From positions 1,240,001-1,304,000 of the forward strand of contig OY969812.1 of NCBI GenBank assembly GCA_963703335.1: DNA of 64,000 bases, in the 5' to 3' direction. The notes beneath the pieces are model-generated. The model made no database searches, was not told the DNA's origin, and worked only from the letters and a program-made list of their open reading frames with translations. The position numbers and the translations under genes are program-made. This document shows, piece after piece, positions 8,594 to 15,725 of this stretch. Source of the stretch: VRUE01 sp963703335. GTDB taxonomy: Bacteria > Actinomycetota > Thermoleophilia > Solirubrobacterales > 70-9. Each line of letters starts with the position of its first letter. Position 1 is the first letter of the stretch.

Positions 8594-9498
8594 GCGAGCA
8601 GATCAAGGTCGCCTACTGGCCCGGCTGCGTCTCGCGCGGCTTCACCAGCGAGCTGCACGGCTCGATGGCGATCGCCGCCGAGAAGCTCGGCATCGAGCTC
8701 GTTGAACTCGACCGCGCCAACTGCTGCGGCGCCGGCGTGATCGCCGAGCACAACCAGGAGCTCGCCGACACGCTCAACGCCCGCACCTTTGCCCTCGCCC
8801 AGCAGACCGGGCTGGCGATGATGAACATCTGCTCAACCTGTCAGGGCGCCCAGTCCGAGTGCCAGCAGCGCCTCGACGCCGATTCCTCCTACCGCGCCCA
8901 CATCAACGAGGTGCTGAGCGGACAGGGACTCGCTTACGAGAAGGACAAGGACGGCTTCACCAACAAGAACTTCCTCTGGCTGCTGGTCGAGGACTACGGT
9001 CTCGACCGCCTCGCCGAGAAGGTGACGCGACCGCTCAGCGGCCTGCGCGTCGGCCCCTTCTACGGCTGCTACGTGGTGCGCCCCAAGGAGCGGCTCGGCT
9101 ATGACGAGTTCCCCGAGCGCGACCTCTACCTCGAGAAGGTGATCGTGGCACTCGGCGGCGAGGTCGTCGAGTACGACGGTGCTCGCAAGTGCTGCGGCTT
9201 CCCGGTGATCACGATGAACCGCGACACCTCGCTGCGCCAGGCCGGCACCCACGTCGGCGACGCCCTCGATGCCGGCGCCGACTGCCTCGTCACCCCCTGC
9301 CCCCTCTGCCACCTCAACCTCGACATGCAGCAGCCCGAGGCGGCCAAGGTGGTCAACCGGGATCTCGGCCTCGCGGTCCTGCACCTGCCGCAGCTGGTCT
9401 CGCTTGCGCTCGGGGCCGAGCCGAAGGAACTGGGTATGAGCAAGCACATCGCTTCCACGAAGTGGGTGGAAGAGAGACTTTCCGCCGTTCCTGCCTGA
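8590..9498 (+). CDS. CCG-domain (HdrB-like) subunit of type-E succinate dehydrogenase
   Basis: 302 residues with two complete CCG domains. The first has GC at WPGCVSRG, NCCGAG and CSTC; the second has YGCYVVRP, KCCGFP and CPLC. These cysteine-rich domains occur in heterodisulfide reductase HdrB, TfrB and the SdhE/SdhC subunit of type-E enzymes, where they bind iron-sulfur centres and are proposed to carry electrons to quinone in place of cytochrome b. The start overlaps the sdhB stop by four bases (GTGA). No haem-binding or multi-helix anchor gene follows, so this three-gene set is the whole enzyme here. A long hairpin ends the operon 21 bases after the stop. Confidence 0.88.
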   Translation: MSEQIKVAYWPGCVSRGFTSELHGSMAIAAEKLGIELVELDRANCCGAGVIAEHNQELADTLNARTFALAQQTGLAMMNICSTCQGAQSECQQRLDADSSYRAHINEVLSGQGLAYEKDKDGFTNKNFLWLLVEDYGLDRLAEKVTRPLSGLRVGPFYGCYVVRPKERLGYDEFPERDLYLEKVIVALGGEVVEYDGARKCCGFPVITMNRDTSLRQAGTHVGDALDAGADCLVTPCPLCHLNLDMQQPEAAKVVNRDLGLAVLHLPQLVSLALGAEPKELGMSKHIASTKWVEERLSAVPA

Positions 9499-9519
9499 TC
9501 GATCAACTCCCAGCGTGGT

Positions 9520-9589
9520 GGGCGAGTGACCCCGGGTCGGCGGACAGCGCTTCGCGCTTGAGTGTCCGGCGACCCGGGGTCACTCGCCC
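9520..9589. terminator. long hairpin after the sdh operon
   Basis: Perfect 20-bp outer arms (9520-9539 and 9570-9589) with an inner CGGACA/TGTCCG pair and a GC-rich centre. It follows the last sdh gene on the plus strand, as a terminator would, but has no T-run. Confidence 0.65.
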
Positions 9590-9678
9590 TTCCCGATTCG
9601 GACGTGGATCAGGCGGAAAGACGCCAGAGCCGCATCCATCCACTCTCGAAGCTCAAAGCTTTAGGGAATCACGCGAGC

Positions 9679-9858
9679 TCAGTGGCCTGGGTGGGTGGCG
9701 CTGAGCACTATGGCGGCGATGGATAGGACGATCATGGTGGCGGTGAGGCCGTTCACGATCCAGCGGAGGACGAAATCCCGGCGTTCCCAGTCTTTGCGCT
9801 CGAGGCGGTCAATGCGGTCCTCGAGGCGATTGATTCTGGCTTCCTCCCACGTCTCCAT
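9679..9858 (-). CDS. 59-residue coiled-coil/single-TM membrane protein
   Basis: A short frame on the minus strand beginning METWEEARINRLEDRIDRLE. Residues 1-28 are highly charged with heptad-spaced Leu/Ile (coiled coil), residues 32-54 are hydrophobic (LRWIVNGLTATMIVLSIAAIVLSA, one membrane helix), and the tail is short. It is probably a type of small membrane protein with a cytoplasmic oligomerising head. A well-spaced promoter (9868-9895) lies directly upstream and leaves almost no leader, which supports it being a gene. Function unknown; it stands alone between the sdh terminator and the antiporter. Confidence 0.65.
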   Translation of the reverse strand: METWEEARINRLEDRIDRLERKDWERRDFVLRWIVNGLTATMIVLSIAAIVLSATHPGH

Positions 9859-9867
9859 GCACCGCTT

Positions 9868-9895
9868 AGTCTAGCAGACAAAAGACTTCAGTCAA
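9868..9895 (-). promoter_or_regulatory. promoter of the 59-residue gene
   Basis: On the minus strand TTGACT (9890-9895) is separated by 16 bases from TAGACT (9868-9873), and the ATG begins 9 bases further on. The same TAGACT box stands before dnaX. The mRNA would be leaderless or nearly so. Confidence 0.5.
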
Positions 9896-9915
9896 ACCGC
9901 TGGAGCGGACACGCT

Positions 9916-11115
9916 CTAGCCGGACCGCTTCAGGCCGACACGGCGAGCGAGCCACTGGGCGCCGACGGTGTCGGTTAGGCCGTGGGCGACGATCGAGCAG
10001 ATGATCGCTATTGCGGCGATGTCGAAGATCAGGGCGGCGTCGCCGACGTCTGACTTGAGCACGAAGAGGGCGAAGAGCATCGAGGCGACACCCTTGGGGC
10101 CGAACCAGGCCATGAAGAGCTTTTGCGGGCGAGGGATGCCGGTTTTGATGAAGGAGAGCAATACCGCCAGGGGCCGGGCGATGAGTAGGGCGAAGACGAC
10201 GAAGACGACCAGCGGCGGGATGCTGTGGTGGAAGCCCGTGGCGACGATCAGGGCGCCAAAGACGAAGAAGGTGAGCACCTGCAGGATCGCGCTCGTGTTC
10301 TCGGCAAACTCGACGAAGCCGTCCGGCACGTCTCGCTCGGTCGCTGCCATCGCGATGCCGCAGACAAACGCGGCGATCAGGCCGTTACCGATCGTCACGT
10401 CTGCAAGGCCGAACGCGAACAGAGCAAAGCCAACCGCGTAGATCCCCTCGTAGCGGGCAGTGATGCCGCCACCGGGCAAGCGGTGGTGCAGGCGGCCGCC
10501 GAGCGCACCAAGGCCGACGCCGACTGCCGCGCCGAAGAGCGCCTCACCGACCAGCTTCGCCGCTTCGCCACCCGGGTCGCCGCCGGGGCCGGCGAGGACG
10601 AGGAAGAAGAGGACGAAGGGCAGGGCGAGGCCGTCGTTGAGTCCGGACTCGAGGTTGAGCGTGTGGCGGACCGAGCTGGGCACGATCTTCGACGTGACCA
10701 CGGCCGAAGTGACGACTGGGTCGGTCGGCGAAAGCACGGCAGCGAGCAGCAGCGCCTCGGCCCAGCTCAGCTCGGGAAAGAGCGCCTTCGCGGCCAGGGC
10801 CAGCAGCGCCATCGTGATCGGCATCGCGATCACCAGCGCCCGCGCCACCGGGCTCCAGTGCTTCCGCAGCAGCTCCCGCTCGACGAACATTCCGTCGGAG
10901 AAAAGGGTGAGGATCAGCGCCAGCTCGACCAGCTGGACGATCGACTCGGACTGCGGATCGATGTCGACGACCCCAACGGCGGCCAGCAGGATCCCCAGCG
11001 CCACCGAAAGGACAGAGGCCGAGAGCACTGTCCCCCGCATCACCCCTGAGAGCGCCGCGACCACGGTCAGGAGGCCGCCGAAGATCAGTACCGCGTCGCC
11101 GAAGCCGATATTCAC
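9916..11115 (-). CDS. CPA1-family Na+(K+)/H+ antiporter
   Basis: 399 residues, almost entirely hydrophobic, with about twelve predicted helices. The ion-binding motifs of the CPA1 (NhaP/NHE-like) family are present: LSPTDPVVTSAVV near residue 130 and LNLESGLNDGLALPFVLF near 155. There is no long cytoplasmic C-terminal regulatory domain. Family function is exchange of Na+ or K+ for H+ across the plasma membrane. The GTG start overlaps the stop of the upstream DUF4143 ATPase by four bases, so translation of the antiporter is probably coupled to that gene; this pairing is unexpected. Confidence 0.88.
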   Translation of the reverse strand: MNIGFGDAVLIFGGLLTVVAALSGVMRGTVLSASVLSVALGILLAAVGVVDIDPQSESIVQLVELALILTLFSDGMFVERELLRKHWSPVARALVIAMPITMALLALAAKALFPELSWAEALLLAAVLSPTDPVVTSAVVTSKIVPSSVRHTLNLESGLNDGLALPFVLFFLVLAGPGGDPGGEAAKLVGEALFGAAVGVGLGALGGRLHHRLPGGGITARYEGIYAVGFALFAFGLADVTIGNGLIAAFVCGIAMAATERDVPDGFVEFAENTSAILQVLTFFVFGALIVATGFHHSIPPLVVFVVFALLIARPLAVLLSFIKTGIPRPQKLFMAWFGPKGVASMLFALFVLKSDVGDAALIFDIAAIAIICSIVAHGLTDTVGAQWLARRVGLKRSG

Positions 11116-12350
11116 GACTCGCCCCAGAACAGCGACAGAGGCCAGGCTTCGAAGCGGTCACCGAAGGAAAGCGCGCGCTCGCCGGTATAGAGGACGACGC
11201 CGCGTACGAAACGGGAACCCAAGGTCTCGCGGAGCTGCTCGAAGCGCCTGAAGTCCCCCGCCCCGACCGAGCGTGAAGCCTTCACCTCGACCGCGGTGAC
11301 GCGACCGTCATCGCCTTCCAGCACGAAGTCGATCTCAACTCCCTTAGCCGTGCGGTAGTGCATCAGAGCCGTCTGCCCTCTTGCGACAGCCACCGCCTTG
11401 AGTAGCTCGGAACCTACATAGGACTCGAGAGCGAGGCCGAAAGCAGTCGGCTCCGCCAGTAGCCGGGAAGCATCGAGGCGCAAGAGGTAGCAGAACAGTC
11501 CCGAGTCAGCAATCAGCATCTTCGGCGACTTCACCAGACGTGGCTGCAGGCGGCTGTGCCACGCACGCAGCCGCTGCACGACGAAGGTCCGCTCCAGAAG
11601 CGTGAGGTACCGATCCAGGGAGCTGACCGGGACCGCGAGGTCTTGACTCAGACCGCTCTTGTTGAGCGGACCCCTCGACCGCAAGGCGACCGCCGTCAGC
11701 ACCGCTGGCAACTGCTCCAGGCGCGAGATGTCCGCTACCGCCCTGACGTCGCGCTCCAAGATCGTCGTTAGGTAGTTGTCGAACCAAGCCTTTCGACGCC
11801 CCTCGTCGTGTCGCTGGACGGCCTCCGGAAATCCGCCTAGGACCAACCGAACAGCCAGCTCCTCGCGGCTCGTGGCGGCCTCGGGAAGCTGCGGGCGCTT
11901 GGCTAGAAACGTTTCCGCTACAGCGGCATCTGGGCGACCGGCCAGCTCGACGCCGGCGAACGGCCAGAGGGTAAGCACCTCCATCCGACCAACCAGAGCG
12001 TCGGCGACGACAGGGACGAAGAGCGGGTTAGCGGAACCTGTCAGGAGAAAACGGCCCGGCCGGCGGTCGCGGTCGACGGAGGCCTTGATCGGGAGGAAGA
12101 TCTCGGGGGCTCGCTGCGCCTCATCAAGGACGACGCGGTCGTTCAAGCCCGCAACGAAGCCCTCCGGATCAGCTCGCGCCGCAGCGAGCTCTGCCGGGTC
12201 GTCGAAGCTGATGTACGAAGGCGGCGACCCATCGACCGGCGGCGACGCTGCCAGGGTGCTCTTGCCCGCCTGACGAGGCCCGACGAGCATCACGACTGGG
12301 GTATCTCCCAAAGCCGCGCGAATCTGGATCCGCAGGGACCTCTCGATCAT
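11112..12350 (-). CDS. AAA ATPase with C-terminal DUF4143 domain
   Basis: 412 residues. The Walker A motif VMLVGPRQAGKSTLA is near residue 20, Walker B is RVVLDEAQRAPEIFLPIK, and the sensor segment is FLLTGSANPLF. The C-terminal half has the nuclease-like DUF4143 region (KGVEIDFVLEGDDGRVTAVEVKAS). Such COG1373 proteins are widespread, often horizontally transferred, and of unclear function. The ATG at 12350 is preceded by two adjacent near-identical 21/22-bp palindromic units (12354-12396) that look like an autoregulatory operator. It is followed by the antiporter gene with a four-base overlap. Confidence 0.88.
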   Translation of the reverse strand: MIERSLRIQIRAALGDTPVVMLVGPRQAGKSTLAASPPVDGSPPSYISFDDPAELAAARADPEGFVAGLNDRVVLDEAQRAPEIFLPIKASVDRDRRPGRFLLTGSANPLFVPVVADALVGRMEVLTLWPFAGVELAGRPDAAVAETFLAKRPQLPEAATSREELAVRLVLGGFPEAVQRHDEGRRKAWFDNYLTTILERDVRAVADISRLEQLPAVLTAVALRSRGPLNKSGLSQDLAVPVSSLDRYLTLLERTFVVQRLRAWHSRLQPRLVKSPKMLIADSGLFCYLLRLDASRLLAEPTAFGLALESYVGSELLKAVAVARGQTALMHYRTAKGVEIDFVLEGDDGRVTAVEVKASRSVGAGDFRRFEQLRETLGSRFVRGVVLYTGERALSFGDRFEAWPLSLFWGES

Positions 12351-12353
12351 CGA

Positions 12354-12396
12354 CCGAATTTACCACAACGTGGGCGAAATTCACCCACCATGTGGG
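12354..12396 (-). promoter_or_regulatory. tandem palindromic operator of the DUF4143 gene
   Basis: Two abutting direct repeats, 12354-12374 and 12375-12396. Each contains a small palindrome (CCAC-AAC-GTGG and CCCAC-CAT-GTGGG) followed on the minus strand by an AAATTC/GAATTTC word. They fill nearly all of the gap between the asd stop and the ATPase start, so a bound protein would block the promoter. The binding protein is not known; autoregulation is a guess. Confidence 0.55.
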
Positions 12397-12407
12397 GGAT
12401 TGTCGCC

Positions 12408-13442
12408 CTAGAGAGAGAGCAATCCCCGCTCGATCAACAGCTCGGCGACCTGGACCGCGTTAGTCGCGGCGCCCTTGCGCAGGTTGTCGCCGGCGACCCA
12501 GAGGTTGAGGGTGCGCTCCTCGCCGGGGTCGCGGCGGATGCGGCCGACCAGGACCTCGTCGCGACCGGCGGCGTCGAGCGCCATCGGGTAGGCGCCGGCG
12601 GCGGGGTCGTCAACAACGATCACTCCGGGCGCCTCGGCAAGCAGGGCGCGGCACTCGTCCGGGGAGAGGTCCTCGCGGGTGCGCACGTTGACCGACTCGG
12701 AATGGCCGCTGATCACCGGCACGCGGGCGCAGGTGGCGGAGATCGACACCTCGTCGCCGAAGCCGAGGATCTTGCGCGTCTCGGCCATCACCTTGCGCTC
12801 CTCGGTGGTGTAGTCGTCGCCGTCCTTGAAGACCTCGACCTGGGGCAGCACGTTGAAGGCGATCTGGTGCGGGTAGATGCTCGGCGCCGGCACCTCTTCG
12901 CCGGCCAGCGCCACCCGCGACTGGGCGAGCAGCTCCTCGATCGCCCGCTGGCCGGTGCCGGAGACCGCCTGATAGCTGGAAATGACGAGGCGCTCGAGGC
13001 CGACGGCGCGGTGGATCGGCGCCAGCGCCATCATCGCCACCATCGTCGTGCAGTTGGGGTTGGCGACGATCCCCTTGTGATCGGCCGCCGCCTCGGGGTT
13101 GACCCCGGCGACGACCAGCGGCACGTCGTCGTGCATGCGCCAGTAGCTGGTGTTGTCGACGACGACCGCACCGGCCTCGACCAGCCGCGGCGCCCACTCG
13201 GAGCTGACCGAGCCGCCGGCCGAGGAGAGGACGACGTCAAGGCCCTGGATCGTCTCCGGGCTGAGCGGCCGGCACTCGAGGGTCGAGCCGTTCCACTCGA
13301 TCTGGCGCCCAGCTGAACGCTCGGAGGCGAAGGGAACAACCCCGGAGGCCGGAAAGTCGCGTTCGGCGAGGATCTCGAGGATGGTCGAGCCGACGGCGCC
13401 GGTGGCGCCCAAGACTCCGACTTTGTATCGGTCGCCCGTCAT
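12408..13442 (-). CDS. asd: aspartate-semialdehyde dehydrogenase
   Basis: 344 residues, complete. The NADP-binding motif YKVGVLGATGAVGSTILEIL is at the N-terminus, the catalytic cysteine is in IVANPNCTTM near residue 132, and RVPVISGHSESVNV contains the substrate-binding segment. It reduces aspartyl phosphate to aspartate semialdehyde, the branch point for lysine/diaminopimelate, threonine and methionine. It lies 23 bases downstream of lysC on the same strand, the usual lysC-asd operon of actinobacteria. Confidence 0.95.
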   Translation of the reverse strand: MTGDRYKVGVLGATGAVGSTILEILAERDFPASGVVPFASERSAGRQIEWNGSTLECRPLSPETIQGLDVVLSSAGGSVSSEWAPRLVEAGAVVVDNTSYWRMHDDVPLVVAGVNPEAAADHKGIVANPNCTTMVAMMALAPIHRAVGLERLVISSYQAVSGTGQRAIEELLAQSRVALAGEEVPAPSIYPHQIAFNVLPQVEVFKDGDDYTTEERKVMAETRKILGFGDEVSISATCARVPVISGHSESVNVRTREDLSPDECRALLAEAPGVIVVDDPAAGAYPMALDAAGRDEVLVGRIRRDPGEERTLNLWVAGDNLRKGAATNAVQVAELLIERGLLSL

Positions 13443-13465
13443 CTCACCGAGTATGAACGGCTGGC

Positions 13466-14770
13466 TCAGGTGCCGACCGTGGGACGGTGCTCGGCGCCTT
13501 CGGGGTCTTCTGCCCGCACGGCGTCGGCGCCCAGCTCGAATGCCTCATGCAGGGCGCGGACAGCGCCGGGGACCTGCTCGGCCGAGATCACGCACGAGAT
13601 CTTGATCGGCGAGGTGGAGATCATCTCGATGTTGATCTTCTCGGCTCCGAGGACCTCGAAGACCTTGGCGGCGACGCCGGGGTGGGAGCGCATGCCAGCG
13701 CCGATGATCGAGACCTTGCCGATCTGATCGTCGGTGCGAATTCCCTCGCTGATGTCGTCGCCGAGCGCGGCCAGGGCATCGGTCGCCGTGGTCAGCTCGG
13801 AGCGGTCGATCGTGAAGGAGAGGTCCGCCAGCTCGTCGTCGCCGACGGGCTCGTTCTGGATGATCACGTCGACGTTGATGCCGGCGTCGGCCAGGGCCTG
13901 GAAGATTTCGCCGGCGACGCCGGGCTCGTCGCGGATCCCGACCAGGGTCACGCGCGCCTCGTCGACGGAGTGGGTCACGGCTGTAACGAAGGGCTGCTCC
14001 ATGGTCTCCTGCTCGCTCTCGTCCTCGCTGACGACGAGGGTACCGGGACCATCTTCGAAGCTGCTGCGGCAGTGAATGCGCACGCCGTGGTTGCGGGCGT
14101 ACTCGACCGAGCGCAGCTGCAGGACGCGGGCGCCCGAAGCCGCCATCTCGAGGGTCTCCTCGAAGGTCGCGACTCCAATCTTGCGCGCGTCGGGGACGAT
14201 TCGCGGATCGGCGGTGAAGACGCCGGAAACGTCGGTGTAGATCTCGCAGACCTCAGCGTCGAGAGCCGCCGCGAGTGCGACCGCGGTGGTGTCGGAGCCG
14301 CCCCGCCCCAGCGTGGTCACGTCGCGGCTGTCGGTGGAAACGCCCTGGAAGCCGGCGACGAGCACGATGCGGTCCTCCTCCAGCGCCTCCTCGATGCGCT
14401 CGGCGCGCACGTCGATGATGCGCGCCTTGGTGTGGGAGGAGTCGGTGACGATGCCGGCCTGCGAGCCGGTCAGCGAGATCGCCTTGTGGCCCATGTCGTG
14501 GATCGCCATCGCGCAGAGCGCGCAGGAGATCCGCTCGCCGGTGGAGAGCAGCATGTCCATCTCGCGCGGCTCGGGGCGAGCGGAGATCTCCAGCGCCTGC
14601 GCGACCAGCTCGTCGGTCGTCTTGCCCCGCGCCGAGAGCACGGCGACGGCCCGCTTGCCGGCCTCGCGGGCGGCGACGATGCGCCGCGCCGCGCGCACGA
14701 TCTGCTCGGGCCCGGCGACCGAGGTGCCGCCGAACTTCATCACCACCGTGTTGGATCCCTGCTCAGGCAT
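13466..14770 (-). CDS. lysC: aspartate kinase
   Basis: 434 residues. The kinase domain begins VVMKFGGTSVAG and contains LLSTGERISCALCAMAI, the aspartate-binding FQGVSTDSRDVTTLGRGGSDTTAVALA, and YTDVSGVFTADPRIV. Two C-terminal ACT domains (from about residue 265, including VTLVGIRDEPGVAGEIFQALADAGIN and KVSIIGAGMRSHPGVAAKVFEVL) are the site of feedback inhibition by lysine/threonine in this family. An in-frame ATG at 14002 (Met257), preceded by AGGAGA, could start the separate beta subunit known from Corynebacterium and Bacillus enzymes. asd follows. Confidence 0.95.
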   Translation of the reverse strand: MPEQGSNTVVMKFGGTSVAGPEQIVRAARRIVAAREAGKRAVAVLSARGKTTDELVAQALEISARPEPREMDMLLSTGERISCALCAMAIHDMGHKAISLTGSQAGIVTDSSHTKARIIDVRAERIEEALEEDRIVLVAGFQGVSTDSRDVTTLGRGGSDTTAVALAAALDAEVCEIYTDVSGVFTADPRIVPDARKIGVATFEETLEMAASGARVLQLRSVEYARNHGVRIHCRSSFEDGPGTLVVSEDESEQETMEQPFVTAVTHSVDEARVTLVGIRDEPGVAGEIFQALADAGINVDVIIQNEPVGDDELADLSFTIDRSELTTATDALAALGDDISEGIRTDDQIGKVSIIGAGMRSHPGVAAKVFEVLGAEKINIEMISTSPIKISCVISAEQVPGAVRALHEAFELGADAVRAEDPEGAEHRPTVGT

Positions 14771-14825
14771 GGACGATTGAGGATAAAGCGCTCACTCGTG
14801 CCGAGCTAGATCAGGAACACCCAGC

Positions 14826-14868
14826 CGTAACGTTTTCCGGCCCCCGTGGAACCAAAAAACGTTGCACC
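14826..14868. repeat. GGTGCAACG-family palindromic repeat, degenerate copy 2
   Basis: The right half reads AAAACGTTGCACC and the left half is a decayed GTAACGTTTT, so arms pair imperfectly. It lies between the start of lysC and the end of the next gene upstream, where it may end that gene's transcript. Confidence 0.65.
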
Positions 14869-14877
14869 TGGGCGGCG

Positions 14878-15117
14878 CTACTCGCCGCCGCCACCACCGA
14901 GGTTGCCGAGCATCGCGTGCTCAGCCATGCGGATCAGCCCCAGCGCCATGTGCGGGCGCATGTCGCTGGTCCTCACTCGCACGTGCGAGCCGTGCGGGCC
15001 GACCACCTCGACGATTGTGCAGACGTCGCCGATCTGGCAGTCCTCGCCGTAGTCGGCTTCAAGCGCCTCCATCTGCGCGGTGACAACCTGCCCAATCTTG
15101 CTCTGGTCGATCGGCAT
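14878..15117 (-). CDS. conserved-looking hypothetical protein, 79 aa
   Basis: A small soluble protein starting MPIDQSKIGQVVTAQMEALE and ending in a Gly-rich GGGGGE tail. The middle (CQIGDVCTIVEVVGPHGSHVRVRTSD) looks like small beta strands. The frame is open ten residues further upstream, but 15117 is the more natural start. I do not recognise the family. It is divergent from the PadR gene, and the 9-bp palindrome at 15155 lies in the shared control region, so it might be co-regulated with the transporter operon. Confidence 0.6.
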   Translation of the reverse strand: MPIDQSKIGQVVTAQMEALEADYGEDCQIGDVCTIVEVVGPHGSHVRVRTSDMRPHMALGLIRMAEHAMLGNLGGGGGE

Positions 15118-15154
15118 GGAGTGCAGACTACATGTGATCGACTTCACACTTATC

Positions 15155-15175
15155 GATATATCGGCGCGATATATC
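15155..15175. promoter_or_regulatory. palindromic operator upstream of padR
   Basis: GATATATCG-GCG-CGATATATC is a perfect 9-bp inverted repeat with a 3-base spacer, ending 8 bases before the PadR ATG. Position and symmetry suit a dimeric PadR autorepressor that would also control the downstream MMPL gene and possibly the divergent 79-residue gene. Confidence 0.65.
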
Positions 15176-15182
15176 TGTCGGC

Positions 15183-15725
15183 ATGGAGCTCAGCCCCACT
15201 GCCTACGTCATCCTCGGCATGGTCAGCCGCGAGGCACGGTCGGGGTATGAGATCAAGGCGGCGGTCGACGACTCGACCCGCTTCTTCTGGGCGGCCAGCT
15301 ACGGGCAGATCTACCCCGAGCTGAAACGGCTTTCCGAGGCGGGGCTCGTGGCCGGCAGCGACTCGCCGCGGGGAGATCGCAAGCGGACCGTCTACGCGAT
15401 CACCGCCGACGGCGAGGAGGAGTTGAGGGACTGGCTCCGCAAGCCGCCCGAGACCGCGGAGATGCGCGAAGAAGGGCTGCTGAAACTCTTCTTCGCCGAT
15501 GTCCTCCCCCCTGAGGACGCGGCGGCGACGCTGCGGGCGATGCAGGCGCATCGCCGCGAGCTCGTCGCACGCCTGCGGGAGATGGAACCAAAGACCTTGG
15601 AGAAGGACCCCTACTCGCTGATCGTGCTGCAGGGGGGAATCGAGTTCAACGAGTGGTTCGCAGACTGGTGCGAGCGGATGGAGGCGCGCGTCCTCACCGC
15701 CGCTCGACCCGAAAGGAGCAGCTGA
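15183..15725 (+). CDS. PadR-family transcriptional regulator
   Basis: 180 residues. The N-terminal winged helix is typical (PTAYVILGMVSREARSGYEIKAAVD...FFWAASYGQIYPELKRLSEAGLV...RKRTVYAITADGEEELRDWL), and the C-terminal helical domain (PPETAEMREEGLLKLFF to the end) is the dimerisation region of the virulence-activator type. PadR proteins repress efflux or detoxification genes and are released by small molecules. It overlaps the downstream MMPL gene by one base (TGATG), and the operator at 15155 supports autoregulation. Confidence 0.92.
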   Translation: MELSPTAYVILGMVSREARSGYEIKAAVDDSTRFFWAASYGQIYPELKRLSEAGLVAGSDSPRGDRKRTVYAITADGEEELRDWLRKPPETAEMREEGLLKLFFADVLPPEDAAATLRAMQAHRRELVARLREMEPKTLEKDPYSLIVLQGGIEFNEWFADWCERMEARVLTAARPERSS

